Notes: generated by a model from the sequence alone, not told the origin. A DNA stretch of 64,000 nucleotides from Bradyrhizobium sp. CCH5-F6 (GCF_001556045.1 NZ_LSIC01000059.1:83990-147989), one strand, 5' to 3'. Shown: positions 8,733-18,420, counted from the stretch's first letter. Program-made: numbers and translations.

Positions 8733-9532
8733 CGCGCACCCTCCTCGCAATCGTTCTCGTCCTGCTGCTCGGCGGCGCTGCACGCGCCGAGCGGCTGATC
8801 GTGTCGGTCTCCAACCACCGCGTCACGGTGACGCCGGACTATTCCGGCGAGGAGCTGGTGCTGTTCGGCTCGGTCGAGAGGGACGGGACGACGCCCGCCG
8901 ACCGCACCGCCTACGATCTCGTCGTCACCGTGAAGGGCCCGCGCGCCGACATGGTGACACGGCGCAAGGAGCGCACCTTCGGCATCTGGATCAACACCGA
9001 CTACCGGCAGTTCCTGCAGGTGCCGAGCTATCTCGCGCTGTTCGCCAACCGCCCCTTCGATGCGATCACCTCGCCCGAGATCGCACGGCGGCAGCAGATC
9101 GGGCTCAACAACGTGCTGCTGACGCAACGGGTCAGCGGCGATTACGCCGACGTCGTGCCGAACGATGCGTTCCGCTCGGCCTTCATTCGCCTGCGCACCC
9201 AGCGTCGCCTCTATCGCGAGGATCCGGGCGCGGTGACGTTCCTGACGCCGACCCTGTTCCGCACCGGCATTCCACTGCCGGCGGAGGTGCCGATCGGGAC
9301 CTATGAGATCGAGATCAAGCTGTTTGCCAACGGTGCGTTCATCGGCAAGACCGAGACCGCGTTCGAGATCGTCAAGGTCGGATTCGAGCAGTTCGTCGCG
9401 ACCACCGCACCTCGCTACCGCGGCGATGGCGCTGATGACGGGATGGATGGCGTCGATCGTGTTCCGGAAGGATTAGTCGTTCCCTCCGTCATTGCGAGCG
9501 CAGCGAAGCAATCCAGAGTCCCTCCGCGGTGA
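8729..9532 (+). CDS. TIGR02186-type membrane-anchored protein with out-of-frame C-terminus
   Basis: As read, 267 residues. A signal sequence (TLLAIVLVLLLGGAARA) leads into an extracytoplasmic domain (LIVSVSNHRVTVTPDYSGEE). This matches the conserved partner of TauE/SafE transporters, of unknown biochemical role. The family normally ends in a C-terminal membrane helix. Here that helix is present only in another frame: codons from 9411 read LATAAMALMTGWMASIVFRK and stop at 9474-9476. The listed frame instead runs out of PRY into RGDGADDGMDG and then into the repeat at 9488. A small deletion between two copies of a CTCGCTAC-like sequence would explain it. Confidence 0.8.
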   Translation: MTRTLLAIVLVLLLGGAARAERLIVSVSNHRVTVTPDYSGEELVLFGSVERDGTTPADRTAYDLVVTVKGPRADMVTRRKERTFGIWINTDYRQFLQVPSYLALFANRPFDAITSPEIARRQQIGLNNVLLTQRVSGDYADVVPNDAFRSAFIRLRTQRRLYREDPGAVTFLTPTLFRTGIPLPAEVPIGTYEIEIKLFANGAFIGKTETAFEIVKVGFEQFVATTAPRYRGDGADDGMDGVDRVPEGLVVPSVIASAAKQSRVPPR

Positions 9533-9565
9533 CAGTCTGGATTGCTTCGCTGCGCTCGCAATGAC
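9488..9565. repeat. Long inverted-repeat element (GCGAAGCAATCC family), copy 1
   Basis: Perfect 30-base arms at 9488-9517 and 9536-9565 flank an 18-base loop. The core reads CAGCGAAGCAATCCAGA. It lies just past the intended stop of the TIGR02186-type gene and is partly translated by the shifted frame. A second copy is at 14577-14654 and a degenerate arm at 49902-49937. Confidence 0.85.
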
Positions 9566-9591
9566 GATAGTGGAGACAGCGAGATCTTGGC

Positions 9592-10503
9592 TCACGCCGC
9601 CGCCTTCGCCGGCCGCGTCACCAGATAGATGCCGAGCGCGACCGGAATGATGCCGAGCAGGTCCCGAGCCTCGACGTGCTCGCCGAGCGCGAGGAACGCG
9701 AACAGCATGCCGAGCGGCGGCATCATGAAATGATAAGCACTGGCGGCGGTCGCGCCGCACACTTTCAGGAGATGGAACCAGAGCCAATAGGCGAGGATCG
9801 AGCCGCCGAGCACGAGGAAGGCGAAGGCGCCGATCAGGCTCGGCGTATAATCGATCGCGTGGATATCGGCGAAGGTCAGCGCGACCGGCGCGAGCACGAT
9901 GCCGGCGGCGAGGTTCTGCACGCCGTTGCCGATCCAGAGACTTCCCTTCGGCGCCAGCAGCTTGAACAGGATGGTGCCGGCGACGAGCGAGGCCAGCGAG
10001 GCCAGCGTGAAGACGATGCCGTGCAGGGAATCGCTGCCGACCGACAGGCGGTGCCAGACGATCGCCGTCACCCCGATGACGCCGAGGAGGAGACCGCTCG
10101 CCTTGCGCCAGGTCATGCCTTCGCCGAGCAGCAGCGCGGCAAGCGCCGCGGTGAACACCGGATTGGCCGACACGATGAGGCCGCCAAGACCGGCGGAGAC
10201 CGATTGCAGGCCGGTGTAACCGAGCCCGAGATAGAGCGCGTTGTTGGCGATGCCGAGCACCGCGAAGACCGCCGCATCGCGCCACGACAACGACCAGCCC
10301 TCGCCGCGGATCAGGGTTGCACCCAGGATCAAAATGCCGGCGAGCGAGAAGCGCGCGGCGAGCAGGATCAATGGTGGGCAATGGGTGACCCCGATCTTGC
10401 CGGCGACGAAGGCGTAGCTCCAGAGCAGGCAGAACAGGCCGACGGCGAGCGGCAGAGTGTTGAAGCGGCTCCGAGGAACCGAGATCGAAGGGGCGAGCGA
10501 CAT
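9592..10503 (-). CDS. EamA/DMT-superfamily transporter
   Basis: 303 residues with about ten hydrophobic helices arranged as two EamA repeats (LFCLLWSYAFVAGKIGVTH in the first; TLASLASLVAGTILFKLL opening the second). Members export amino acids, nucleosides or other metabolites across the inner membrane. The ATG at 10503 has CAGGAGAA upstream and is preferred to the longer frame. It is divergent from a LysR gene, a frequent arrangement for regulated efflux. The substrate cannot be inferred from sequence. Confidence 0.88.
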   Translation of the reverse strand: MSLAPSISVPRSRFNTLPLAVGLFCLLWSYAFVAGKIGVTHCPPLILLAARFSLAGILILGATLIRGEGWSLSWRDAAVFAVLGIANNALYLGLGYTGLQSVSAGLGGLIVSANPVFTAALAALLLGEGMTWRKASGLLLGVIGVTAIVWHRLSVGSDSLHGIVFTLASLASLVAGTILFKLLAPKGSLWIGNGVQNLAAGIVLAPVALTFADIHAIDYTPSLIGAFAFLVLGGSILAYWLWFHLLKVCGATAASAYHFMMPPLGMLFAFLALGEHVEARDLLGIIPVALGIYLVTRPAKAAA

Positions 10504-10601
10504 GACGGCATTCTCCTGAGCCCTCGATCTAAAGAGGCCGCTTGCCATTTGGAAATTAAATGATTAACTCCGACGCAGTGGGTTTTTCGATGGAGGCGGC
10601 G

Positions 10602-11465
10602 ATGCTCGACCTTGAGCTCCTGCGCAGCTTCGTCTCGGTGGTCGAGGCCGGCGGCTTCACCCGCGCCGGCGCGCGCGTCCACCGCACGCAATCGACCGTC
10701 AGCCAGCAGATCAAGCGGCTCGAAGAGGACGTCGGCCAGGTTCTGCTGCACCGCGACGGCAAGGAGGTGCGCCCGACCGAGGCCGGCGAGCGCCTGCTCT
10801 CCTATGCGCGGCGGCTGCTCTCGCTCGCCGAGGAGGCGCGCGACGTGTTGCGGCAGCCTGATGGCGAAGGCGCGATCCGGCTCGGCATTCCCGAGGATTT
10901 CGCGGCCTATCGGCTGGCGAAGCTGCTGGGTGCGTTCTCGCGCTCGCATCCGGGCTTGCGGCTCGACGTGCGCGCCGACCAGAGCAAGCATCTCGCCCGC
11001 GATCTCGAGCGCGGCGAGATCGATCTCGCGCTCTACAAGCGCGAGGCCGGCGCGAAAGACGCCATCGCGGTGTGGCCGGAGCGGGTGCACTGGGTGACCA
11101 GCAAGAGCCATCCGGTCGACGTCAACGTGCCGTCGGTGCCGCTGATCGGCTTTCCGCTCGGCTGTATCTATCGCGCCGGGGCCATCCACGCGCTGGAAAG
11201 TGCGGGCCGCGCCTGGCACACCGCCTACACGTCATCGAGTCTCGCCGGCATCCAGGCCGCGATCGCCGCCGGCATGGGGCTGAGCATCCTGTCGGAGATG
11301 TCGATCCAGTCCGACCACCGCGTGCTGACGGCGAAGGAGGGCTTTGCGCCGATCAACAAGACCGAGCTCGCACTGATGGCCTCCCCGGATGCAAGCCCGG
11401 CAACACTGCGGCTCGCGGATCGTCTCGCGGAGTTTTGCGATGCGGTGCAGACAAAGGCGGCCTGA
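10602..11465 (+). CDS. LysR-family transcriptional regulator
   Basis: 287 residues. The helix-turn-helix is near residues 15-40 (FTRAGARVHRTQSTVSQQI), followed by the substrate-binding domain. The start MLDLELLRSF at 10602 has a GGAGG five bases upstream and fits the family N-terminus; upstream ATG and TTG codons in frame lack this. Divergent from the EamA transporter, which it probably controls. Confidence 0.9.
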   Translation: MLDLELLRSFVSVVEAGGFTRAGARVHRTQSTVSQQIKRLEEDVGQVLLHRDGKEVRPTEAGERLLSYARRLLSLAEEARDVLRQPDGEGAIRLGIPEDFAAYRLAKLLGAFSRSHPGLRLDVRADQSKHLARDLERGEIDLALYKREAGAKDAIAVWPERVHWVTSKSHPVDVNVPSVPLIGFPLGCIYRAGAIHALESAGRAWHTAYTSSSLAGIQAAIAAGMGLSILSEMSIQSDHRVLTAKEGFAPINKTELALMASPDASPATLRLADRLAEFCDAVQTKAA

Positions 11466-11488
11466 GCTCGCCGGACCTCCGGCGGCTC

Positions 11489-11734
11489 TCAATTCGCCGC
11501 GGACATCAGTTTGTCGCCGCACGCATGTGCGTAGAACTTGCCGCCGCATTGGCGCTTGATTGCAGCGCAGCGAGCTGCGGGCGACGCATTCCGTGGGGCC
11601 GTGAAGCCGCAACTGAGACCGTCGGCGCTGCGGCCGGACTTGCCGGCGGCGAAGGCCGCGGTCGTGGCGCCGATGCAGACGACGAGCAGGGCCACAGTGG
11701 CGATTTCGATCGGCAGTCGCGTCCGAAGTCTCAT
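11489..11734 (-). CDS. Small secreted cysteine-containing protein, unknown function
   Basis: 81 residues. A signal peptide (IATVALLVVCIGATTAAFA) is followed by a roughly 50-residue mature part with four cysteines (SCGF at 42, RCAAIKRQC at 56 and 63, HACGDKL at 72), which could form two disulfides in the periplasm. GGAGAAG lies upstream of the ATG. I do not recognise the family. It converges with the LysR gene and diverges from glycogen phosphorylase. Confidence 0.7.
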   Translation of the reverse strand: MRLRTRLPIEIATVALLVVCIGATTAAFAAGKSGRSADGLSCGFTAPRNASPAARCAAIKRQCGGKFYAHACGDKLMSAAN

Positions 11735-11927
11735 GGGACTTCTCCACACTGATGGCTGAATCTTCCGTAATCTAGCACCGAATCCCGGTTTCTCCGTGCT
11801 CGTCCGGGTACCCAATTCGGCCCGTTCCTTGCATAAATTTGCGCCAGCGCAGTGCACGACCGCATGGACGGCAGTTTCGGTGCAAGCGCAGGACGCGTAA
11901 GTTGGTAGAGTTCTTTCGACCCAGGAA

Positions 11928-14453
11928 GTGACGGCTTTGCAGGATTCATCGTTCCAACCCAGTTCTCCGCCCCCCGGGCAGCCCATCGACGAACTCGCGC
12001 TGGCTGAGATCAAGGGCGCGATTCTCGCGAAGCTGCGCCTCGCCATCGGCAAGGATGCCGGCATGGCGACGAAGCACGACTGGTACCAGGCCGCGGCGCT
12101 CGCGCTGCGCGACCGCATCGTGCATCGCTGGCTCACGGCCGAGAAGCACAGCTACGACACGGGGCGCAAGCGGGTCTATTATCTCTCGCTCGAATTCCTG
12201 ATCGGCCGTCTCTTCACCGACGCGCTCAACAACATGGGGCTCCTCAAGATCTTCGAGGTCGCGCTCGGCGATCTCGGCGTCTCGCTGCCGGAGCTGCGCA
12301 AATGCGAGCCGGACGCCGCGCTGGGCAATGGCGGCCTGGGGCGGCTCGCCGCCTGCTTCATGGAAAGCATGGCGACGCTGTCGATTCCCGCGATCGGCTA
12401 CGGCATCCGATACGATTACGGCCTGTTCCGCCAGATCATCAATCAGGGCTGGCAGCAGGAATATCCCGACGAATGGCTGGGCTTCGGCAACCCCTGGGAG
12501 TTGCAACGGCCCGAGGTGATCTACGACATCAATTTCGGCGGTGGCGTCGAGCATGTCGACGACAAGGGCCGCGACCGCGCGATCTGGCATCCCGGCGAGA
12601 CCGTGCAGGCGATCGCCTATGATACGCCGATCGTCGGCTGGCGCGGCCAGCACGTCAATGCGCTCCGGCTGTGGTCGGCGCGCTCGCCCGATCCGTTGAA
12701 GCTCGACGCCTTCAACAAGGGCGACTATGTCAGCGCCAGCGCCGAGCAGGCGCGCGCGGAGGCGATCTGCAAATTCCTCTATCCGAACGACGAGAGCCCG
12801 GCGGGCCGCGAGCTGCGGCTGCGCCAGGAATATTTCTTCGTCTCGGCTTCGCTGCAGGACCTGGTGAAGCGCCATCTCGCCTCCGACGGCCAGCTGCGCA
12901 GCCTCGCCGGCAAGGTCGCGGTCCAGCTCAACGACACCCATCCGAGCCTCGCCGTCACCGAGCTGATGCGCATCCTCGTCGACCTCCACAATTTCCGCTG
13001 GGACGAGGCCTGGAAGATCACGGTCGAAACGCTCTCCTACACCAACCACACGCTGCTGCCCGAAGCGCTCGAAACCTGGCCGGTCGAGCTGTTCGAGCGG
13101 CTTTTGCCGCGGCATCTGGAGATCATCTACCGCATCAACGTGCAGCACCTGGCGCTCGCCGAAGCGCGCTGCCCCGGCGACATCGACTTCCGCGCCTCGG
13201 TCTCCCTGATCGACGAGAAGAGCGGCCGCCGGGTGCGCATGGGCCAGCTCGCCTTCGTCGGCTCGCACCGCATCAACGGCGTCTCGGCGATGCATTCCGA
13301 CCTGATGCGGGAGACCGTGTTCCACGATCTCAACCATCTCTATCCCGGCCGCATCACCAACAAGACCAACGGCATCACCTTCCGCCGCTGGCTGATGCTG
13401 GCGAACCCGAAGCTGACCGACCTGTTGCGCGAGGCCTGCGGCGATGCCGTGCTCGACGATCCGACCCAGCTCTCGCTCATTGAAGCGCGCGCCAGCGACG
13501 TCGAATTCCAGAAGCGTTTCCGCAGCGTCAAGCACCACAACAAGACGGCGCTGGCGCGCCTGATCGGCGAGCGGCTCGGCATCAAGGTCGACCCGAGCGC
13601 GCTGTTCGACGTGCAGATCAAGCGCATCCACGAATACAAGCGCCAGCTGCTCAACGTCATCGAGACCGTCGCGCTGTACCAGGCGATCAAGGACGACCCC
13701 AACGGCAATTGGGTGCCGCGGGTGAAGATCTTCGCCGGCAAGGCTGCGGCGAGCTACCGCTACGCCAAACTCATCATCAAGCTGATCAACGACGTCGCCG
13801 AAGTCGTCAACAACGATCCGGCGATCGGCGGCAAGCTCAAGGTCGTCTTCCTGCCCGACTACAATGTCAGCCTCGCCGAGGTGATCATTCCCGCGGCCGA
13901 CCTGTCCGAGCAGATCTCCACCGCCGGCATGGAAGCCTCCGGCACCGGCAACATGAAGCTGGCGCTGAACGGCGCCATCACCATCGGCACGCTCGACGGC
14001 GCCAATATCGAGATCCGCGACCATGTGGGACCCGAGAACATCGCGATCTTCGGCATGGAGGCCGGCGACGTGATGATCCGGCGCAAGCAGGGCCTGGACG
14101 CCTCCGACGTGATCCGCAATTCGCCGAAGCTGCAGCGCGCCATCAATGCGATCGGCGCCGGCGAGTTCTCGCCCGGCGATCCCGGCCGCTTCGAATCCAT
14201 CGCGCACGCGCTGCGCTATCTCGACCATTACATGGTCAGCGCCGATTTCGATTCCTACTACGAGGCGCAACGCGCAGTCGATGCCCGGTGGCAGGTGGCG
14301 CCGGCATGGACCCGCGCCTCCATCCTCAACGTCGCGCGCATGGCGTGGTTCTCCTCGGACCGCACCATCCGCGAATATGCCGAGGAGATCTGGAACGTGC
14401 CGGTCAACCCGACCACGCCGGTGCTGCCGAACCTGCGCGACGCCGCCGGTTGA
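11928..14453 (+). CDS. glgP: Glycogen/starch/alpha-glucan phosphorylase
   Basis: 841 residues, the normal length of bacterial alpha-glucan phosphorylase, which releases glucose-1-phosphate from glycogen using phosphate and pyridoxal phosphate. Conserved blocks are RKRVYYLSLEFLIGR, EPDAALGNGGLGRLAACF, VAVQLNDTHPSLAV, FAGKAAASYRYAK and the PLP-lysine region EASGTGNMKLALNGA. The start is uncertain: a GTG at 11928 is used, with AGGA very close upstream. No other glg gene is in the window, so it is either a lone locus or its partners lie elsewhere. Confidence 0.95.
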   Translation: MTALQDSSFQPSSPPPGQPIDELALAEIKGAILAKLRLAIGKDAGMATKHDWYQAAALALRDRIVHRWLTAEKHSYDTGRKRVYYLSLEFLIGRLFTDALNNMGLLKIFEVALGDLGVSLPELRKCEPDAALGNGGLGRLAACFMESMATLSIPAIGYGIRYDYGLFRQIINQGWQQEYPDEWLGFGNPWELQRPEVIYDINFGGGVEHVDDKGRDRAIWHPGETVQAIAYDTPIVGWRGQHVNALRLWSARSPDPLKLDAFNKGDYVSASAEQARAEAICKFLYPNDESPAGRELRLRQEYFFVSASLQDLVKRHLASDGQLRSLAGKVAVQLNDTHPSLAVTELMRILVDLHNFRWDEAWKITVETLSYTNHTLLPEALETWPVELFERLLPRHLEIIYRINVQHLALAEARCPGDIDFRASVSLIDEKSGRRVRMGQLAFVGSHRINGVSAMHSDLMRETVFHDLNHLYPGRITNKTNGITFRRWLMLANPKLTDLLREACGDAVLDDPTQLSLIEARASDVEFQKRFRSVKHHNKTALARLIGERLGIKVDPSALFDVQIKRIHEYKRQLLNVIETVALYQAIKDDPNGNWVPRVKIFAGKAAASYRYAKLIIKLINDVAEVVNNDPAIGGKLKVVFLPDYNVSLAEVIIPAADLSEQISTAGMEASGTGNMKLALNGAITIGTLDGANIEIRDHVGPENIAIFGMEAGDVMIRRKQGLDASDVIRNSPKLQRAINAIGAGEFSPGDPGRFESIAHALRYLDHYMVSADFDSYYEAQRAVDARWQVAPAWTRASILNVARMAWFSSDRTIREYAEEIWNVPVNPTTPVLPNLRDAAG

Positions 14454-14508
14454 TTTTCCGCGGCGTGAAATCGGCGTTACCTGCGAGGTCATTGCATCTC
14501 GCAGGGCG

Positions 14509-14532
14509 GATGATGATATGATTATCATCATC
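14509..14532. promoter_or_regulatory. Perfect AT-rich palindrome downstream of glgP
   Basis: GATGATGATA, a TGAT loop, then TATCATCATC: ten-base perfect arms 56 bases after the glgP stop. It is followed by CCCCC rather than a T run, so it is not a clear intrinsic terminator. It could be an operator or an mRNA 3' stabilising stem. Confidence 0.4.
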
Positions 14533-14576
14533 CCCCAGGCGGGGTCGGCACGATCGACGCCGTAACTTCAAGCGCC

Positions 14577-14654
14577 GTCATTGCGAGCGCAGCGAAGCAA
14601 TCCAGATTCTTTCCACGGAGGCAGTCTGGATTGCTTCGCTGCGCTCGCGATGAC
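14577..14654. repeat. Long inverted-repeat element (GCGAAGCAATCC family), copy 2
   Basis: Arms at 14577-14606 and 14625-14654 match with one mismatch and flank an 18-base loop. The arms are nearly identical to those at 9488-9565, whereas the loop sequence differs. The element ends 24 bases before the start of the thioesterase-like gene, so it lies in or next to that gene's leader. Confidence 0.85.
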
Positions 14655-14678
14655 GGCGGGGAGACACCGAGGACTCCA

Positions 14679-15494
14679 ATGCACGCCAAGCTCCCGCATC
14701 CTTTCGACGACGCCACCCGCGTCACCGCCGGCGATTCCAGCTGGCAGGGGCACACCAGCGACGACTATTGGGCTTTCGTCGGCCCGTTCGGCGGCGCCAC
14801 CGCCGCGACCATTTTGCGTGCGCTGATCGAGCATCCGCAAGCCGCCGGCGATCCGCTGGCGCTCACCGTCAATTATTGCGCGCCGATCGCCAAGGGTCCG
14901 TTCGACCTCGACGTGCGGCTGGTGAAGGCCAACCGCTCCAGCCAGCACTGGAGCGTCGAGCTCAGCCAGGGCGGCGGCGAGGTCGCAACGCTCGCGACCG
15001 CGGTGTTCGCCGAGCGGCGGCCGTCCTGGGAGCACCGGGTGGCGCAATATCCGGATGCCAAGCCATTCGAAGAAACACTGCCGTTTCCTAAGATCCAGGC
15101 CTCCTGGGCCAATCAATACGAATTCCGCTTCGTCGAGGGCGAGATGCGGATCGGGCCGCAGCAGGCCGAGCCGGCCAGCACCTATTCGAAGATCTGGATC
15201 AGCGATCGCGAGCCGCGCCAGCTCGACATGCCGTCGCTGATGTCGATGTCGGACGCCTTCTTCGGCCGCATCTTCCATGCGAGGCGCGAGCTGGTGCCGT
15301 TCGGCACGGTGTCGCTGACGACCTATTTCCACACCGACAGCGCTGAGCTCGCCGCCGAGGACATCACGCGCGTGCTCGCGACGGCCGATTCGAAGATCAT
15401 GCACAAGAGCTACGCCGACCAGAATGCCGAACTCTGGTCGCCGAACGGCAGGCTGCTCGCGACGAGCACGCAGATCGCGTATTTCAAGGCGTGA
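14679..15494 (+). CDS. Thioesterase family protein (double hotdog, TesB-like)
   Basis: 271 residues, consistent with two hotdog halves: an N-terminal half around WAFVGPFGGATAATILRALIEH and ALTVNYCAPIAKGPFDLDV, and a C-terminal half around MSMSDAFFGRIFHARREL and SLTTYFHTDSAEL. The family hydrolyses acyl-CoA thioesters in the cytoplasm. The ATG at 14679 follows CGAGGACTCCA and begins the conserved part. The inverted repeat just upstream means that its promoter either lies within or before that element. Confidence 0.82.
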   Translation: MHAKLPHPFDDATRVTAGDSSWQGHTSDDYWAFVGPFGGATAATILRALIEHPQAAGDPLALTVNYCAPIAKGPFDLDVRLVKANRSSQHWSVELSQGGGEVATLATAVFAERRPSWEHRVAQYPDAKPFEETLPFPKIQASWANQYEFRFVEGEMRIGPQQAEPASTYSKIWISDREPRQLDMPSLMSMSDAFFGRIFHARRELVPFGTVSLTTYFHTDSAELAAEDITRVLATADSKIMHKSYADQNAELWSPNGRLLATSTQIAYFKA

Positions 15495-15530
15495 GCGATC
15501 TCCACCCCTCGTCCCGTTCTTGCCGGGTTC

Positions 15531-16724
15531 CTAACCCGCCATTCGCTGCCTCAGGCTCTGATAAAACGCCGTCTCGAAGTTCATGTAACCGATGAACGAC
15601 GTTGGATCTCCGAACGGAAGAATCTGCGTGGCCCAGAACCCGCCAAACCCGTTCTGCCGGTCGATCCAATAGAATAGATTGGCAAGGCCCGCCCAGCCGA
15701 GCGCACCGGCGGGACGCCCGGTGGGGGCTTCCTGGTCGTTGATCATGAACGAGAGCGCCCAGGACTTCGATTGGCCCGGAAAGAACTCGGCATCATTGCA
15801 CAGCGACGGGATGACGCCGGTGATCGGTGTCACCTTCTTGTCTCCGAGATGATTCCTCTCCGCCATGCGCACGGTCTCCGCCTTCAACACGCGGCCATGC
15901 TCGCCGGCACCGTCGTTCAACCACATCCGGATGAAACGCATGTAGTCGCCGACCGTGCCGTAAAGGCCGTGGCCACCCATGTGCACTTCAGGCTTGGCGG
16001 GGAGCTCGAAATCCATCGGCGTCAACGAGCCGTCGGCGCCGCGCGCGTGAATCCCTGCCAGCTTGCTGCGCATGGCGTCGGTCAGCTCGAAGGTCATGCT
16101 CTCGATTCCGAGCGGCTCGAAGATGCGCGTCTTGAAAACCTCTCCAAGCCGGCGCCCGGCGATGGCCTCGACGATTTGGCCGCACCAGTCGAGATTGGTG
16201 CCGTAGTCCCAACGCTCGCCCGGATCGAACAGCAGCGGCGTCATCAGGCAGGCTTTGGAAGCGGTGATGACACTGGGCTGGCCCTTCTCCTCCGCCAGGC
16301 GGTTGTAGGTGCGGTTGATGAAGTCATAGCTGAGGCCGGCGGTATGCGTCATCAGCATCCGCGTGGTGATGTCCCGTTTAGGCGCCCGCAGCATCGGCTC
16401 ACCCGCGGCATCAAATCCCTCGATGACCTGGAGCTTGCCGATATCAGGAGCATAGCGCTTGGCCGGTGCGTCGAGATCGAGCTTGCCCTCTTCGACGAGT
16501 TGCAGCACGGCCGTGCCGGTGATCGCCTTTGTCGTGGAGAAGATGGCGAAGATGCTGTCGGTCGTCATCCCGGCTGGCTGGTCGAGGCGCCTTTTCCCCG
16601 CTGCGCCTTCGTAGATGTTGCGATCGCGGTTCGTCACCATCGCGACGACGCCGGGCACACGCGGCGTGGACGTGACGACGCCGTCGAGAACGGCGTCTGC
16701 GGCGGCACCGAAATTCGTGCTCAT
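15531..16724 (-). CDS. Serine hydrolase of the beta-lactamase/class C-like (family VIII esterase) type
   Basis: 397 residues. The catalytic SxxK motif is STTK ([19 protein letters not shown], about residue 63-66), and HTAGLSYDF and a tyrosine motif (WDYGTNLDW) follow in the expected order. No signal peptide is seen, so it is probably cytoplasmic. Family VIII esterases hydrolyse short esters. It sits 55 bases downstream of a Baeyer-Villiger-type monooxygenase on the same strand, so a role in hydrolysing the ester or lactone made by that enzyme is a reasonable inference. A beta-lactamase role is less likely in this context. Confidence 0.85.
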   Translation of the reverse strand: MSTNFGAAADAVLDGVVTSTPRVPGVVAMVTNRDRNIYEGAAGKRRLDQPAGMTTDSIFAIFSTTKAITGTAVLQLVEEGKLDLDAPAKRYAPDIGKLQVIEGFDAAGEPMLRAPKRDITTRMLMTHTAGLSYDFINRTYNRLAEEKGQPSVITASKACLMTPLLFDPGERWDYGTNLDWCGQIVEAIAGRRLGEVFKTRIFEPLGIESMTFELTDAMRSKLAGIHARGADGSLTPMDFELPAKPEVHMGGHGLYGTVGDYMRFIRMWLNDGAGEHGRVLKAETVRMAERNHLGDKKVTPITGVIPSLCNDAEFFPGQSKSWALSFMINDQEAPTGRPAGALGWAGLANLFYWIDRQNGFGGFWATQILPFGDPTSFIGYMNFETAFYQSLRQRMAG

Positions 16725-16779
16725 GGTTGTCCTCCCGTTGTATTGGATGAATTCCGTCGATGCAGCGCCTCGCGAGCAC

Positions 16780-18420
16780 TCAATTCATGGTAAAACCCTG
16801 GTAGCCGCTGGCAGCGACCTCGTCGCATTTCTGACGATAGGCGCCGACGCCCCCGCAATAGGACAGAACGCGGCGCGGTTTGCCTTCGACGTTCGAGCCC
16901 AGGTACCAGGAATTGGTCTTCGCGATCAGCGTCGCATTGGCGGTCTCATCGTGATGCGCCACCCATCCGTCTTCGGCATCCTTGGTCGGCTCCACCACGT
17001 TCAGGTTCTTCGTCCGCACGAACCTGATGCAATCGTCGATCCATTCGACCTGCTGCTGGAGACAGGTGGTCATGTTGCAGAGCGCAGCCGACGGGGCCAG
17101 CGGCACCGCGGTCGTGAACAGGTTCGGATAGCCGTAAACCTGCAGGCCCATCGTGGTGCGGATATCCTTGCTCCAATCCTCCTTCAGCGACCGCCCGCCG
17201 CGGCCCCTGATATCGATGCGCGTCAAGGCGCCGGTTCCGGCGTCGAATCCGGTCGCCAGAACGATGACGTCGAGCTCGTGGACCGTCCCGTCCGCGGTCT
17301 GGATACCCCTGGGTGTCACGCGTTCGATCGGATTGGCCTTGACGCTGACGATCTCGACATTGGGGCGATGGAAGGCCTCGAGAAAGTTCTGCTCCAGTGG
17401 CACCCGATGCGTCCCGAAACCGTAGTCGGCCGGAATCAGGGCATCGCACAGCTTTGGATCCTTCAGTCGTTCGCGCATCTTCTCGCGCACGAAGTCCGAG
17501 ATTTCGGCGTTGACCTCGGCGTCGAAGAACAGCTCGGCGAAGGACGATATCCATAGCTTCAGGGAGCCGTCGTTCCAGCAATCCTCGATCACCTCCCGGC
17601 GCCGCTCCGGCGTCAGGCCGGCCCATGCGTGCTCGAAATCGTATTCGAATCCGGTGAAGGTATGCGGCAGGCGCTCCTTGAGGTGCTGGAACTTCGACTT
17701 GTAGGCCTCGGCGTCTTCCTCGCTGTACTTGGGGTTCTTCATCGGAATCATGTATTGCGGCGTCCGAACAAAGACCTTCAGATGACCGACCTCGCCGGCG
17801 ATCGTCTGGATGACCTGGATGCCGGTTGCGCCGTTGCCGATAACGCCGACGCGCTTGCCGCCGAATTCGACCGGCTCCCTGGGCCAGCGCGCCGTGTGGA
17901 ATAACTGCCCCTTGAACGTCTCCTGTCCCGGAAACGATACGTGGGGCGCGGAGAGCATGCCGCAGCAGGTGATCAGGAACTGGGTGTCGATCACGTCACC
18001 CCTGTCGGTCGTGACCAGCCAGCGCCGTGTGGCTTCGTTGAAATGGGCGCTCTTGACGACCGTCCCGAACTGGATGTCCTTGCGCAGATCGAGGCGGTCG
18101 GCGATGTAGTTGAGCCAGCGTTCGATTTCCGGCTGGCCGGGAAATTTCTCGCTCCAGCTCCATCCCTTGTAGAGCTCCTCGGAGAACAGATACTGGTAGA
18201 TGTGGCTTTCTGAATCGAAGCGGGCGCCGGGATAGCGATTCCAATACCAGGTGCCGCCCACGCCTGCAGCCGCGTCAATCGCCCTGACCTTCAATCCCTG
18301 TTCGCGCAAACGGTAGAGCTGATAGAGCCCGGCGACGCCGGCTCCAACAACCACCGCGTCGAATTTCGCCGTTACATGCGCGCCGTTGCTTCCGTTGGAT
18401 TTGGTCGCCGCTTCTGACAT
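16780..18420 (-). CDS. Flavin-containing Baeyer-Villiger-type monooxygenase
   Basis: 546 residues. Two Rossmann fingerprints are visible: [19 protein letters not shown] near the N-terminus for FAD, and [18 protein letters not shown] for NADPH. Between them lies [14 protein letters not shown], matching the BVMO fingerprint FxGxxxHxxx[21 protein letters not shown] is also typical of cyclohexanone/phenylacetone monooxygenases, which insert oxygen next to a ketone to give an ester or lactone. The ATG at 18420 has GGGAGG upstream. It forms an operon with the esterase downstream and is divergent from an AraC regulator. Confidence 0.9.
   Translation of the reverse strand: MSEAATKSNGSNGAHVTAKFDAVVVGAGVAGLYQLYRLREQGLKVRAIDAAAGVGGTWYWNRYPGARFDSESHIYQYLFSEELYKGWSWSEKFPGQPEIERWLNYIADRLDLRKDIQFGTVVKSAHFNEATRRWLVTTDRGDVIDTQFLITCCGMLSAPHVSFPGQETFKGQLFHTARWPREPVEFGGKRVGVIGNGATGIQVIQTIAGEVGHLKVFVRTPQYMIPMKNPKYSEEDAEAYKSKFQHLKERLPHTFTGFEYDFEHAWAGLTPERRREVIEDCWNDGSLKLWISSFAELFFDAEVNAEISDFVREKMRERLKDPKLCDALIPADYGFGTHRVPLEQNFLEAFHRPNVEIVSVKANPIERVTPRGIQTADGTVHELDVIVLATGFDAGTGALTRIDIRGRGGRSLKEDWSKDIRTTMGLQVYGYPNLFTTAVPLAPSAALCNMTTCLQQQVEWIDDCIRFVRTKNLNVVEPTKDAEDGWVAHHDETANATLIAKTNSWYLGSNVEGKPRRVLSYCGGVGAYRQKCDEVAASGYQGFTMN

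Noticed and set aside
11946..14531. An 861-codon open frame antisense to glycogen phosphorylase
   Set aside because: It mirrors glgP's codon pattern in a GC-rich gene, is Asp/Arg/Ala-rich, and matches no protein type. glgP itself has all family motifs.
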